The notes: generated from the letters alone by a model not told the origin. A DNA stretch of 64,000 nucleotides from Agarilytica sp045430285 (GCA_045430285.1 JAILXV010000004.1:366839-430838); one strand, 5' to 3'; shown: positions 8,665 to 19,178, numbered from the stretch's first letter. A program made the numbers and translations.

Positions 8665-10185
8665 ATGTCCTCATCGTTCAATGAAATAGATAACCCCTTC
8701 TTTTATACCCCATCCCTAAAAGGACTGGTGCAGCAAGTGACGCACCTTGCTTTTTTTGGGGACGGTATGTCTGTGATTACAGGAGTCCAGGGAAGCGGTA
8801 AAACCTCTCTCCAAAAAGAGCTCGTTAAGCATTTTGACCAAGCGCATGATGTTGTAGAGCTTTCATTGGAATCTGATTTAGAGCTTGCTGAGTGTGTTGA
8901 AAGTATCTCCTCCGCTTTAGGATTACGGCATGAAAGCACACTAAGTGTTGGTGAGCTACTCACAGAATTGCGTCACTTTGTGCAGTCGTTAACGCATGAT
9001 AAAAAGCTCGTCATTCTGTTGGTAGATGAGGCGCAGCACTTGGACGACCAGTCTGTGGGTGCGTTAGTAAGTTTGTTACAGGGAGGGGCAGATTCTCAGG
9101 CAGGGCTGCATTTGATTCTTTTGTCTGAGCCTGGTTTGGATAAGCGTATCGATGCTTTGCAGATTATGGATGTTCCCGTTTATCGATTTGATCTGCCAAA
9201 CTTTTCTCCTTCAGAGCTTTCTACTTTTTTGAGTCAAAAAGTGCCAGATGAATCCGTATTGAACTCGTCGGTGGTGCAGAAGTTGTGGGCCAGTTCTCAG
9301 GGCTTGCCAGGACGAGCCCTAGATGGCGTGATGGGTAAGCCAGCAAAAGGTAAAACCCCTAAACACGCTAAGCGCGAAGGCTTATTGGGTGGCGGGATTC
9401 CTTTTGGTCATATCGCAGCGATTGCTGTATTGGCTATCGTACTTCTTTGGTCTTTGGTGTTTCGTGATTCTTCTGAAGAAGCGTTGCCGGTAGCGAAGAC
9501 GGTTCCGATCGTGCCGACGCCCGTGACGCTCCAAGATGATGTAGAGCCCCTGGCGCAGGAAATTGATGTTTCCACCGAGCAAGATCTCGATGCAGAAGTC
9601 TTGGAGTCGGCACCTATCCACGATAGGTTGAGTGAAAAGCCTGTTGAGGCGTTATCTGCTGTGGGCGATTCTGGGGCTGTTGCCGACGATCAGGGCGAAT
9701 ATGAATCACTTATTTCTGATGCTAGCAGTGAGCAATCTTTTCAAAATGAGACTGACCTCGATACTGAATTGAACGAGGTCGAGCCGACGAGTACTATCGA
9801 TATAGCGCCCGCTGTGGCTGTTTCTGTTCCGGTCATTGAGGCGGAGTCCATCCAAGAGAGGCCGTCGGTAAAAGCTCTGAATGATTCAGAGGTGTTTTTG
9901 ATGGCGCAAAACTCGGACTTTTATACCTTGCAGGTGATTGCTGCCAGCAAGAAAGCTTCTTTGGAGGCGTATGTTGCGCGCCAAGCAAACCGTAATAGCT
10001 TGTATATGTATCGTGGGACCCGCGAAGCCAAAAGTTGGTATGTTGTGGTGCAAGGTGTTTATTCGACTAGAGAGTCCGCCTTAAAAGCGCGCGCATCCTT
10101 GCCAAGTGAACAATATAAAGCGGGCCCTTGGCCCAGAAAGCTATCGGCCATACAGGAAGAGATAGAAGAATTTAGATACAAATAG
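8665..10185 (+). CDS. damX: DamX-like protein: AAA ATPase with a membrane helix and a SPOR domain
   Basis: The N-terminal half is an ExeA/GspA-type AAA ATPase, with Walker A GVQGSGKTSL (about residues 40-49) and Walker B VILLVDEAQ. One membrane helix follows (about residues 250-270, IAAIAVLAIVLLWSLV). A long acidic periplasmic linker and a C-terminal SPOR domain (YTLQVIAASKK, then WYVVVQGVYSTRESA) complete it. SPOR domains bind denuded glycan at division sites, and damX is the usual neighbour of aroB. The ATG at 8665 is preferred over the GTG at 8659 because of the GAGGT ribosome site before it. The septal role is inferred from family and position. Confidence 0.85.
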   Translation: MSSSFNEIDNPFFYTPSLKGLVQQVTHLAFFGDGMSVITGVQGSGKTSLQKELVKHFDQAHDVVELSLESDLELAECVESISSALGLRHESTLSVGELLTELRHFVQSLTHDKKLVILLVDEAQHLDDQSVGALVSLLQGGADSQAGLHLILLSEPGLDKRIDALQIMDVPVYRFDLPNFSPSELSTFLSQKVPDESVLNSSVVQKLWASSQGLPGRALDGVMGKPAKGKTPKHAKREGLLGGGIPFGHIAAIAVLAIVLLWSLVFRDSSEEALPVAKTVPIVPTPVTLQDDVEPLAQEIDVSTEQDLDAEVLESAPIHDRLSEKPVEALSAVGDSGAVADDQGEYESLISDASSEQSFQNETDLDTELNEVEPTSTIDIAPAVAVSVPVIEAESIQERPSVKALNDSEVFLMAQNSDFYTLQVIAASKKASLEAYVARQANRNSLYMYRGTREAKSWYVVVQGVYSTRESALKARASLPSEQYKAGPWPRKLSAIQEEIEEFRYK

Positions 10186-10298
10186 AAGAACTTAGCGGCA
10201 TTTTCGAAACTTTTCCACACTAAAAATCCGGTGGCAGGACACCTAGTCTTGCTATTGCGCACTGCAGCGGGTAACATTCTGCGCCCATTTACACAAAG

Positions 10299-10321
10299 GC
10301 CCCATTTTCAGGGGCTTTTTT
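10299..10321 (+). terminator. Rho-independent terminator after the pil-aro-damX run
   Basis: Stem GCCCC/GGGGC with a seven-base loop followed by six T. It ends the transcription unit before gltB. A short direct repeat (CTAGGCCCTAAA, twice) lies just after it at about 10329-10352. Confidence 0.8.
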
Positions 10322-10438
10322 GTCTCAGCTAGGCCCTAAACTAGGCCCTAAAAAAGTGGTAACAAACTATTTGTGTCGCATGCTGAGTTATGGCTCGATT
10401 TGAGCATATTGTAATTGATTGACTGAGTGAAAACGCCT

Positions 10439-13400
10439 ATGAGTACTGGTCTTTACCGGGTAGACGAGTTCAAAGATAACTGTGGCTTTGGACTAATAGC
10501 GCACTTAAAAGGTGCGACTAGCCATAAGTTATTAAAAACCGCTATTGAAGCGTTAACCTGTATGACACACCGTGGCGGTATTGCTGCCGACGGTAAGACA
10601 GGTGACGGCTGTGGTCTGCTTATTCAAAAGCCTGAAGAGTTTTTCCGCGATATTGCACAAAATGAATTGAAGTTTACACTGACAGAGAAGTTCGGTGTGG
10701 GCTCGCTAATGCTGAGCCAAGACGAAGCAAAAGCAAAAAACGAAAAAGAAGTATTAGCTGCAGAGCTTGCGAAAGAAGGGCTTTCTGACATTGTCTGGCG
10801 GAAAGTGCCGACCAACTCCGACTGCCTTGGTCCTATCGCTATAGCATCCCTCCCTCAGTTTTTTCATGTCTTTATTAATGCTGCTGATATTGACGATAAA
10901 CAGCTAGAAATAAAGCTGTTCTTTGCCCGTCGTCGTGCAGAGTTAAAACTAGCCGAAGATGACGCTTTTTATATTGCGAGCTTAAGCAGCAAAGTTGTCT
11001 CTTATAAAGGCTTAATGATGCCTGTTGATTTGCCCGCATTTTATACCGATCTGGCAAATCCAAAATTAGAAACGGCTATTTGTGTTTTCCACCAACGTTT
11101 CTCGACAAACACTCTGCCCAAGTGGCCCCTTGCCCAGCCCTTTAGAATGTTGGCGCACAATGGTGAAATCAACACTATCATGGGTAATCGAAATTGGTCG
11201 GTGGCGAGAACACCTAAGTTCCAAAGCGAATTGTTACCGAATTTACGTGATGTTGAGCCTCTCGTAAACCGCACAGGTTCGGATTCATCCAGCCTGGATA
11301 ACATGCTGGAATTGTTGCTTGTGGGCGGTATGGATCTGTTTCGCGCTGCGCGTATGCTAGTTCCGCCTGCATGGCAAAATGTTGAAAACATGGATAAGGA
11401 CCTAAAAGCCTTCTATGAATACAACTCCATGCACATTGAGCCTTGGGATGGTCCAGCAGGCCTTGTAGTGACGGATGGTCGTCATGCGGTCTGTACATTA
11501 GACCGGAATGGTTTACGTCCATCTCGCTGGGTCATCACGAAAGATGATTTGATTACCGTTGCATCAGAAATCGGTGTTTATGACTATGCACCCGAAGACG
11601 TCGTTGCAAAAGGGCGCCTTGGGCCAGGCCAGATACTTTCTGTCGATACGGAAACCGGCATGCTTTACCATACAAAAGATGTCGACAAAATTCTTAAGAG
11701 CGGCCAGCCCTATCAAGAATGGTTGAAAAATAACGCCGTAAGAATCGAAGAAACTCTTACGAAAGATACCGCTGAAAACGGCATGACTAAAGACGAAGTT
11801 GAGACGGCAATGAAGCTGTTTCAAGTCTCTTTCGAAGAGTGTGACCAAGTTATTCGCCCCTTGGGTGAAAGCGGGCAAGAAGCGGTTGGATCAATGGGTG
11901 ATGATACGCCCATGGCGGTGCTTTCTAAAAAGCAGCGTCCGTTATACGATTATTTTCGACAACAATTTGCTCAGGTAACAAATCCACCGATTGATCCTCT
12001 GCGCGAAGCGATCGTGATGTCTTTGGAGACCTGTATTGGTCGAGAACTCTCTGTATTTGATGAGTCAGAAGATCACGCAAAACGTATTATTTTGACTAGC
12101 CCTGTGCTGTCACCAGTAAAGTTCCGTGCGCTGTTAGCGCAGCAAGATAAAGGCTACCCCGCTCAAACATTTAGTCTTGCTTACGATCCTGGTGCTAGTG
12201 ATTTAAAAGCGGCGATAGAAGTATTGCTGGATGATGTTGTGTCCGCCGTGAAGGCCGGTTGTAATGTTGTTGTACTTAGTGATGCAAATACGCCTGCTGG
12301 CCAGATCCCCATTCAAGCGTTGCTTGCAACTGGCGCTGTTCACCACAAATTAACAAGTGAAGGTTTGCGTTGTGACGCGAACATCGTAGTGGAAACTGGC
12401 GGTGCACGTGATTCTCATCAGGTAGCCACACTTATTGGCTATGGTGCGACAGCGGTTTATCCATACCTCAGTTTCTACGTGATTAATCAATTGGTTGAAT
12501 CAGGTGAGCTATTACTTGATTACAGCGATGCGTATAAAAATTATCTGAAAGGCTTAGATAAAGGCTTGTTGAAAATCCTTTCCAAGATGGGGATTTCAAC
12601 CATCGCGTCTTATCGTGGTGCTCAGTTATTTGAAGCGGTTGGCCTTTCGGATGACGTGATCCAGCTATGCTTCAAAGGCACTGTAAGTCGGATTCAGGGT
12701 GCGACATTTGAGCACTTAGAAAATGATCAGAAGGCTTTAGCAAAATTAGCGATAAACCCGCGGAAAGAAATCTCCCCAGGCGGCTTGCTAAAGTATGTGC
12801 ACGGCCAGGAATATCATGCCTTTAATCCAGACGTCGTACAGGCTTTGCAAAAGGCAGTACAAAGCGGTGATTACAGTGCGTGGCGAGATTATTCCTCTCT
12901 CGTTAACGAGCGTCCAGTTGCGACTTTGCGGGACTTGCTAAAAGTAAAAGAGGGTCTTACGCCAATATCGATTGATGATGTTGAGCCAATGAAGGACATT
13001 GTTTTACGCTTTGATTCTGCAGGAATGTCTTTGGGTGCTCTAAGCCCTGAAGCTCATGAAGCGCTTGCAGAGGCAATGAACAGCTTAGGCGGGCGCTCTA
13101 ATAGTGGTGAAGGTGGGGAAGACCCCGTACGTTTTAATTCACCTAAAGTTTCCAAAATCAAACAGATTGCATCGGGTCGTTTTGGTGTCACGCCTCACTA
13201 CTTAGTCAATGCTGAAGTGCTGCAAATTAAAGTTGCACAAGGGGCTAAGCCGGGTGAAGGGGGGCAATTACCAGGTGGTAAGGTCAACCAGTTGATCGCG
13301 CGATTACGTTATTCGGTGCCTGGCGTAACACTTATTTCACCTCCGCCGCATCATGATATCTATTCGATTGAAGATTTGGCTCAGCTTATTTTCGATTTGA

Positions 13401-14887
13401 AGCAAGTAAACCCCGATGCCTTGGTCTCGGTGAAACTTGTATCTCGCCCTGGAGTGGGAACAATCGCCGCTGGAGTTGCCAAAGCTTACGCAGATCTTAT
13501 TACCATTTCTGGTTATGACGGGGGTACAGCGGCAAGTCCATTAACCTCTATTCGTCATGCAGGCTCTCCTTGGGAGTTGGGTTTATCTGAAACACATCAG
13601 ACACTTCGTGCCAATGACCTGCGTGGCAACGTACGCGTTCAAACCGATGGTGGCTTGAAGACAGGCTTAGATGTGATCAAGGCCGCTATTTTAGGCGCTG
13701 AAAGTTTTGGCTTCGGCACCGCCCCGATGGTAGCGCTTGGCTGTAAATACTTACGTATATGCCATCTTAATAATTGCGCAACAGGTGTTGCGACTCAACA
13801 AGATAAGCTGCGTGATGAGCACTATATTGGCACGGTTGAAATGGCGAAAAACTTTTTTGTTTTCGTCGCGGAAGAAACCCGTGAGTGGATGGCGAAATTA
13901 GGCGTCAGTAAATTGAGCGACTTAATTGGTCGCGTGGATTTGCTTGAAGCGATCGAAGGCGCCACAGATAAACAGCTCAACTTAGATTTGGCTCCGATTG
14001 TTCACACGGATGAATTCTTGGAAAGCAAACCGCAATTTTGTCAGGTTGCTAAAAACGCACCCTTTGATGAGGGCGTACTTGCTGAGCAAATGGTCGCGAC
14101 TGTTTTGCCCAGCATTGAAAGCAAGTCCGGCGGTGAATTTGAGTTTACTGTGACAAATTGTGATCGCTCTATCGGTGCACGTATCAGTGGTGAAATTGCA
14201 AAACGCCATGGTAACCAGGGCATGTCAGATAAGCCTCTAGTGCTTAAGCTTTCGGGCATTGCAGGGCAAAGTCTAGGTGTTTGGAATGCGGGTGGTTTAC
14301 ATCTGTATCTGGAAGGCGATGCAAACGATTACGTTGGTAAAGGTATGGCTGGTGGTAAGATTGTTATCCGTCCGCCAAAAGGTTCTACCTTTGCGTCAAA
14401 CGAAACCAGCATCATGGGTAACACCTGTTTGTATGGTGCTACGGGCGGAAAACTGTTCGCTGCGGGTTCTGCCGGTGAGCGTTGCGCAGTAAGAAACTCA
14501 GGCGCACATGTTGTGGTTGAAGGCGCGGGTGATCATTGTTGTGAATACATGACCGGTGGCGTGGTGACTGTGCTAGGTCAAACTGGCTTGAACTTTGGTG
14601 CGGGTATGACGGGTGGTTTTGCTTACGTACTTGATGAGCACAATACCTTTGTCGATAAGTACAATCACGAGCTTGTTGAAATCAACCGAATAAATACTGA
14701 AAAACTGGAAGCGTATCGCAATCACTTACGCAGTGTTATCGATGAATACGTGTCTGAAACGGACAGTGAATGGGGTAAAACACTTCAATCACGTTTTGAT
14801 GATTACGTCGGTAAATTCTGGTTAGTTAAACCTAAGGCGTCAAACTTGAATACGTTATTAGATAGCGTTACTAAGCGCGGCGAGTAG
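10439..14887 (+). CDS. gltB: Glutamate synthase (NADPH) large subunit
   Basis: Makes two glutamates from glutamine and 2-oxoglutarate, with GltD. The first domain is an N-terminal nucleophile glutaminase. The catalytic Cys is in DNCGFGLIAH, about 15 residues from the ATG at 10439, so a short propeptide would be removed. The central and FMN-binding domains follow, with SNSGEGGEDP and GAKPGEGGQLPG. The 3Fe-4S cysteines lie in CKYLRICHLNNCATGVATQ. The C-terminal GXGXG beta-helix is glycine-rich. The length is about 1482 aa. An upstream GTG at 10427 would add four residues. Confidence 0.96.
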   Translation: MSTGLYRVDEFKDNCGFGLIAHLKGATSHKLLKTAIEALTCMTHRGGIAADGKTGDGCGLLIQKPEEFFRDIAQNELKFTLTEKFGVGSLMLSQDEAKAKNEKEVLAAELAKEGLSDIVWRKVPTNSDCLGPIAIASLPQFFHVFINAADIDDKQLEIKLFFARRRAELKLAEDDAFYIASLSSKVVSYKGLMMPVDLPAFYTDLANPKLETAICVFHQRFSTNTLPKWPLAQPFRMLAHNGEINTIMGNRNWSVARTPKFQSELLPNLRDVEPLVNRTGSDSSSLDNMLELLLVGGMDLFRAARMLVPPAWQNVENMDKDLKAFYEYNSMHIEPWDGPAGLVVTDGRHAVCTLDRNGLRPSRWVITKDDLITVASEIGVYDYAPEDVVAKGRLGPGQILSVDTETGMLYHTKDVDKILKSGQPYQEWLKNNAVRIEETLTKDTAENGMTKDEVETAMKLFQVSFEECDQVIRPLGESGQEAVGSMGDDTPMAVLSKKQRPLYDYFRQQFAQVTNPPIDPLREAIVMSLETCIGRELSVFDESEDHAKRIILTSPVLSPVKFRALLAQQDKGYPAQTFSLAYDPGASDLKAAIEVLLDDVVSAVKAGCNVVVLSDANTPAGQIPIQALLATGAVHHKLTSEGLRCDANIVVETGGARDSHQVATLIGYGATAVYPYLSFYVINQLVESGELLLDYSDAYKNYLKGLDKGLLKILSKMGISTIASYRGAQLFEAVGLSDDVIQLCFKGTVSRIQGATFEHLENDQKALAKLAINPRKEISPGGLLKYVHGQEYHAFNPDVVQALQKAVQSGDYSAWRDYSSLVNERPVATLRDLLKVKEGLTPISIDDVEPMKDIVLRFDSAGMSLGALSPEAHEALAEAMNSLGGRSNSGEGGEDPVRFNSPKVSKIKQIASGRFGVTPHYLVNAEVLQIKVAQGAKPGEGGQLPGGKVNQLIARLRYSVPGVTLISPPPHHDIYSIEDLAQLIFDLKQVNPDALVSVKLVSRPGVGTIAAGVAKAYADLITISGYDGGTAASPLTSIRHAGSPWELGLSETHQTLRANDLRGNVRVQTDGGLKTGLDVIKAAILGAESFGFGTAPMVALGCKYLRICHLNNCATGVATQQDKLRDEHYIGTVEMAKNFFVFVAEETREWMAKLGVSKLSDLIGRVDLLEAIEGATDKQLNLDLAPIVHTDEFLESKPQFCQVAKNAPFDEGVLAEQMVATVLPSIESKSGGEFEFTVTNCDRSIGARISGEIAKRHGNQGMSDKPLVLKLSGIAGQSLGVWNAGGLHLYLEGDANDYVGKGMAGGKIVIRPPKGSTFASNETSIMGNTCLYGATGGKLFAAGSAGERCAVRNSGAHVVVEGAGDHCCEYMTGGVVTVLGQTGLNFGAGMTGGFAYVLDEHNTFVDKYNHELVEINRINTEKLEAYRNHLRSVIDEYVSETDSEWGKTLQSRFDDYVGKFWLVKPKASNLNTLLDSVTKRGE

Positions 14888-14897
14888 AGGTGGAATA

Positions 14898-16316
14898 ATG
14901 ACTGAACGATTGAAAAATGATTTTCAGTTTCTTGAGGTTGGACGTAAAGACCCATCCAAAAAAGATATTGATACGCGCAAACACGAATTTGTCGAAATAT
15001 ACCAACCGTTTTCTCAAGAAGAAGCGGCGACACAATCTCATCGTTGTTTAGAGTGTGGTAACCCTTATTGTGAGTGGAAATGCCCAGTTCATAACTATAT
15101 CCCTAACTGGCTCAAATTAGTGTCAGAAGGGAATATTATGGAAGCTGTGGAATTATGTCATCGCACGAATTCCCTTCCTGAAGTATGTGGGCGTGTATGC
15201 CCTCAAGACCGTTTGTGTGAAGGCGCTTGTACGCTGAATGACGGGTTTGGTGCGGTTACCATTGGTAATGCAGAGAAATATATTACCGAGACGGCGTTTG
15301 CGATGGGCTGGAAGCCTGATATGTCCAAAGTTGTTTCGACGGGCAAGAAAGTTGCCATTATCGGTGCCGGTCCCGCGGGATTGGGTTGTGCTGATGTACT
15401 CGTTCGCAACGGCGTAAAGCCTGTTGTCTTCGATAAAAATCCAGAGATTGGCGGTTTGCTCACCTTCGGAATTCCAGAGTTTAAACTGGAAAAAGACGTA
15501 ATGTCTCGTCGTCGTGAAGTGTTCACTGAAATGGGTATGGAGTTTCAGTTAAATACTGAAATCGGTACTGATGTTTCGATGGAAACATTGCTAAATGATT
15601 ACGATGCCGTATTTATGGGAATGGGCACATACACATATATGAAAGGTGGGTTCCCAGGAGAAGATCTTGCGGGCGTTTATGATGCTTTACCTTTCTTAAT
15701 TTCGAGCGTGAATAGAAACTTAGGTTTCGAGAAAAGCGAAGACGATTTTATCAGTGTAAAAGGTAAGCGTGTTGTTGTGCTTGGTGGCGGTGATACTGCT
15801 ATGGACTGTAACCGCACCTCAATTCGTCAGGGTGCCGCTTCGGTCGCATGCGCCTATCGCCGTGACGAAGAAAATATGCCAGGTTCACGACGCGAAGTTC
15901 AAAATGCAAAAGAGGAAGGCGTTAACTTCCTCTATAACCGTCAACCCGTTGAGATTATTGGTGAAAACGGTGTTGAAGGTGTAAAAGTTGTTTCTACGCG
16001 CATGGGTGAGCCGGACGAAAATGGTCGCCGTCGTCCAGAAGTGATAGAAGGCAGTGAAGAAGTTTTACCTGCGGACGTCGTGTTAATCGCTTTTGGTTTC
16101 CGACCAAGCCCTGCGCCATGGTTTGCCGATCATGATATCAACGTTGCTGATTGGGGAGGTGTTGTTGCGCCGGAAGAGCAAGAATATAAATTCCAAACCA
16201 CTAACCCTAAAGTATTTGCTGGGGGTGATATGGTACGTGGATCAGATTTGGTTGTAACCGCAATATGGGAAGGCCGTGAAGCAGCTGACGGTATTCTAGA
16301 TTACTTGGACGTGTAG
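14898..16316 (+). CDS. gltD: Glutamate synthase (NADPH) small subunit
   Basis: Transfers electrons from NADPH through FAD and iron-sulphur clusters to GltB. The N-terminal cysteine clusters are CLECGNPYCEWKCPVHN and CGRVCPQDRLCEGAC. The FAD site is AIIGAGPAGLGCA, the NADPH site VVLGGGDTAMDC, and the C-terminal FAD motif is FAGGDMVRGSDLVV. It is 472 aa, normal. It starts ten bases after gltB, forming a gltBD operon that may continue into hemE eight bases further on. Confidence 0.96.
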   Translation: MTERLKNDFQFLEVGRKDPSKKDIDTRKHEFVEIYQPFSQEEAATQSHRCLECGNPYCEWKCPVHNYIPNWLKLVSEGNIMEAVELCHRTNSLPEVCGRVCPQDRLCEGACTLNDGFGAVTIGNAEKYITETAFAMGWKPDMSKVVSTGKKVAIIGAGPAGLGCADVLVRNGVKPVVFDKNPEIGGLLTFGIPEFKLEKDVMSRRREVFTEMGMEFQLNTEIGTDVSMETLLNDYDAVFMGMGTYTYMKGGFPGEDLAGVYDALPFLISSVNRNLGFEKSEDDFISVKGKRVVVLGGGDTAMDCNRTSIRQGAASVACAYRRDEENMPGSRREVQNAKEEGVNFLYNRQPVEIIGENGVEGVKVVSTRMGEPDENGRRRPEVIEGSEEVLPADVVLIAFGFRPSPAPWFADHDINVADWGGVVAPEEQEYKFQTTNPKVFAGGDMVRGSDLVVTAIWEGREAADGILDYLDV

Positions 16317-16324
16317 AGCAGACC

Positions 16325-17392
16325 TTGACTGAATTACAGAACGATATATTTCTCCGAGCGCTTATGCGCCAACCCGTTGAACGCACGCCAGTATGGATGA
16401 TGCGACAAGCGGGTCGTTATCTTCCTGAGTACCGAGCGGTGCGTGCGAAGGCGGGGGATTTTATGTCTGTATGTAAAAATCCTGAATTAGCCTGTGAAGT
16501 GACGATGCAGCCTTTGGCGCGTTACCCGATTGATGCGGCGATTTTATTTTCAGATATATTAACGATCCCTGATGCGATGGGATTGGGATTGTATTTCGAA
16601 ACGGGCGAAGGCCCACGTTTTAAAAAGACCGTACGCACAAAAGAAGATATCGAAGCGCTACCAGTTACAAATGCGGAAAGTGATCTTGGTTATGTAATGG
16701 ATGCGGTGAAAACTATTCGAAAAGAATTGAATGGCCGTGTCCCATTAATTGGTTTTTCTGGCAGCCCCTGGACCTTGGCTACCTATATGGTAGAAGGTGG
16801 TTCGAGTAAAGATTTTCGCCGTACAAAAGCATTGATCTATGATCAACCCGAACTTGCGAAACTGTTGCTCGATAAACTCGCTGATTCTGTCACCGACTAT
16901 TTGAATGCGCAGATTCGCGCGGGTGCTCAAGCAGTTCAAATCTTTGATTCATGGGGCGGTGCACTTTCTCATGATGCCTATAGAGAATTCTCTTTAGCGC
17001 CCATGAACAAAATTGTTCGGGGCTTGATAAAAGAGCACGAAGGTCGAACCGTACCTGTCATTGTTTTCACCAAAGGTGGCGGTCAATGGCTTGAACCTAT
17101 GGCGGCTACAGGAGCACATTGTTTAGGTTTAGATTGGACGACTGATATTGGTGTAGCACGGGAGCGCGTCGGTCAAACAGTGAGCTTACAAGGGAATATG
17201 GATCCTTCTGTTTTGTACGCAAAACCAGAACGGATACGCCAGGAAGTGGCGCGTATATTGGAGCGTTTTGGCAATGGTACGGGGCACGTGTTTAATTTGG
17301 GGCATGGTATTACGCCTGAAGTTGACCCTGCGAATGCCGGAGCATTTTTCGACGCGGTGCACGAGTTATCTCCTAAATACCATACCGTCTAG
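16325..17392 (+). CDS. hemE: Uroporphyrinogen decarboxylase (TTG start)
   Basis: Decarboxylates uroporphyrinogen III to coproporphyrinogen III in haem synthesis. Visible motifs are PVWMMRQAGRYLPEYR at the N-terminus, GFSGSPWTLATYM, and FDSWGGALS. It is 355 aa, family length. The start must be the TTG at 16325, because MTELQNDIFLRALMRQPV aligns with the conserved N-terminus and no ATG lies before the active-site block. It follows gltD by eight bases and is probably co-transcribed with it. Confidence 0.95.
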   Translation: MTELQNDIFLRALMRQPVERTPVWMMRQAGRYLPEYRAVRAKAGDFMSVCKNPELACEVTMQPLARYPIDAAILFSDILTIPDAMGLGLYFETGEGPRFKKTVRTKEDIEALPVTNAESDLGYVMDAVKTIRKELNGRVPLIGFSGSPWTLATYMVEGGSSKDFRRTKALIYDQPELAKLLLDKLADSVTDYLNAQIRAGAQAVQIFDSWGGALSHDAYREFSLAPMNKIVRGLIKEHEGRTVPVIVFTKGGGQWLEPMAATGAHCLGLDWTTDIGVARERVGQTVSLQGNMDPSVLYAKPERIRQEVARILERFGNGTGHVFNLGHGITPEVDPANAGAFFDAVHELSPKYHTV

Positions 17393-17473
17393 TTTTATAT
17401 TCACTTTAGTTATACGTTTTGTCACCATTCTGTTAGCTGGTCAACAAATCACCGCATCTCGTCGTTGCCCGTA

Positions 17474-17502
17474 GTTACAGGGCTATATACTACAGTTATA
17501 AT
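17474..17502 (+). promoter_or_regulatory. Candidate promoter in the hemE to HD-GYP gap
   Basis: GTTACA and a perfect TATAAT are separated by 17 bases. Transcription from about 17509 would give a leader of some 200 bases before the TTG start at 17717. The rest of the 324-base gap (17393-17716) shows no RNA gene, terminator or convincing coding region. Confidence 0.45.
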
Positions 17503-17716
17503 TTGTAAGCACTTTTTAATACCTTGTTTGTCATATGCAACAGGGTGTTGTTGGTGTAAAGCATGGGCTTTATTTGGATATCGGCGGTCATATTGTTCTC
17601 TGGCCTCATTTCTCCGTTCATAATCGACAGAAATATGCCGAAAGTAACCGGAATCACAAAAGTTCCGTTAAAAAACATAGCTCAGACGAAAAAAGGCCAT
17701 ATAGAGGAAGGCTGCT

Positions 17717-19114
17717 TTGGGAATTAAACAAGTTAAAGTCGCGGTGAACGAACTGACGGTTGGGATGTATATCTCAGGCTTGGATCGTCCGTGGACGCAA
17801 ACGCCGTTTCCGCTACAGGGATTTTATGTACGCGATCTCGATGAAATACGAGAACTTAAAGTGCACTGTAACCACGTATACATAGACGTGGTGAAGGGCG
17901 CCAGCCCAGTCAAATCGAATCTTAAAAAACTTTCTGCAAAATCACCTCAAGAACGGCGAAAGCAAGGCCGTGCCGATAGGCGCGCGAAGGTAACGGATGT
18001 CGCGCCAATTAAGGTGCGCCGTGACATGTATACCGTCGCTCAACCTCTTGAAGAAGAAATAGGACGAGCGAAGCAGCTACATCAGCAAGTGTATAGCGCA
18101 GTTAGCTCTGTGATGGAGCAGGTCGAGAGTAGCCATAACAACATACCTATTGTTGAAACAAAACGTGTTGCCAGCAGTATGGTTGATAGTGTTTTGCGCA
18201 GCCCAGATGCCTTTTCGTGGCTAAGTCGGGTACGGGAAAAAGACGAATACACCTACAGTCATTCCGTGCGTTCTGCGGTTTGGGCCATTTTATTTGGTCG
18301 CCATATTGGTATGCCAAAAAATGAACTCGATATTTTGGCGATGGGCGTTCTTCTTAAAGATATAGGTAAAACTCGCCTGCCTGAACATCTCATCTATAAA
18401 ACTGAACGAAACCAAACGGAACAAGAAGCTTACGAAAAGTTTATCGATTACGGTGTGGATATTCTTCGTAAAGTTCCAGACGTTAAGCCTCGTGTAACGT
18501 CTGTGGTAAAGACGCATTGTGAGCGTGTTAATGGAAGTGGCTTTCCGGCGCATTTGCGCGGCGATAAAATTCCTTTGCTTGGAAAAATCGCAGGCATTGT
18601 GACGTTTTATGATGAGACCACCAACCCTCGTGGGCAAGATAAACCCCTCTCGCCATCAAAAGCCGTCGCAAAATTATATGAACAACGAGGTATTGAGTTT
18701 CAAGAGGAGCTAGTCGTTGAATTTATACGAGCGATTGGTTTATACCCTACAGGCACTTTAGTAGAGCTATCCACAGGCGAAGTGGCCGTTGTAGTAGAAC
18801 AAAATTTTGATCGTCGGTTAAAGCCTGTGGTGATGGTGGTAACGGATTCAGTTAAGCAGCCTATTTACGAACCGTTTACCCTTGATCTTGCAGAGCATGA
18901 AAGAATCAACCAGGCAAAGATTGATTCTGGAAAGCTGACGCGTCATGAAGTGGATCTTATCGAAATCGTGCAAGACTTAGAGCCAGGCTCTTTTGATATT
19001 GATATTGCGACTATTCGAGATACTTATATTCACGAAAAGTCTGCAGGTGCTAACGGCTTGTTTAGTATCTTTAAACGAAAAGTGAAAAAGCTTCCCGTTT
19101 TTTCCCGTAGTTAA
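17717..19114 (+). CDS. DUF3391/HD-GYP protein with a degenerate catalytic site
   Basis: The N-terminal part (about residues 1-140) matches the DUF3391 domain often fused to HD-GYP cyclic-di-GMP phosphodiesterases. An HD-GYP domain follows (about 150-350). The start is a TTG with a strong GAGGAAG ribosome site six bases upstream. Several metal ligands are altered: the HD dyad reads LLKDIGK (Lys214 for His), the usual HP position in the next motif is absent, HHE is HCE (Cys268), and GYP is GFP. The protein may therefore bind cyclic-di-GMP or partners without hydrolysing it. That last point is inference from the sequence. Confidence 0.85.
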   Translation: MGIKQVKVAVNELTVGMYISGLDRPWTQTPFPLQGFYVRDLDEIRELKVHCNHVYIDVVKGASPVKSNLKKLSAKSPQERRKQGRADRRAKVTDVAPIKVRRDMYTVAQPLEEEIGRAKQLHQQVYSAVSSVMEQVESSHNNIPIVETKRVASSMVDSVLRSPDAFSWLSRVREKDEYTYSHSVRSAVWAILFGRHIGMPKNELDILAMGVLLKDIGKTRLPEHLIYKTERNQTEQEAYEKFIDYGVDILRKVPDVKPRVTSVVKTHCERVNGSGFPAHLRGDKIPLLGKIAGIVTFYDETTNPRGQDKPLSPSKAVAKLYEQRGIEFQEELVVEFIRAIGLYPTGTLVELSTGEVAVVVEQNFDRRLKPVVMVVTDSVKQPIYEPFTLDLAEHERINQAKIDSGKLTRHEVDLIEIVQDLEPGSFDIDIATIRDTYIHEKSAGANGLFSIFKRKVKKLPVFSRS

Positions 19115-19178
19115 TCACTCCGTTTTTTTCCTAAGGTCTTAATCTAAGGCCTGTTGCGTTCTTTTTTTTATTCTTTCT

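Noticed and set aside
17535..17747. Open frame of 70 codons in the hemE to HD-GYP gap
   Set aside because: It overlaps the HD-GYP start, has no ribosome site and looks like chance reading of a leader.
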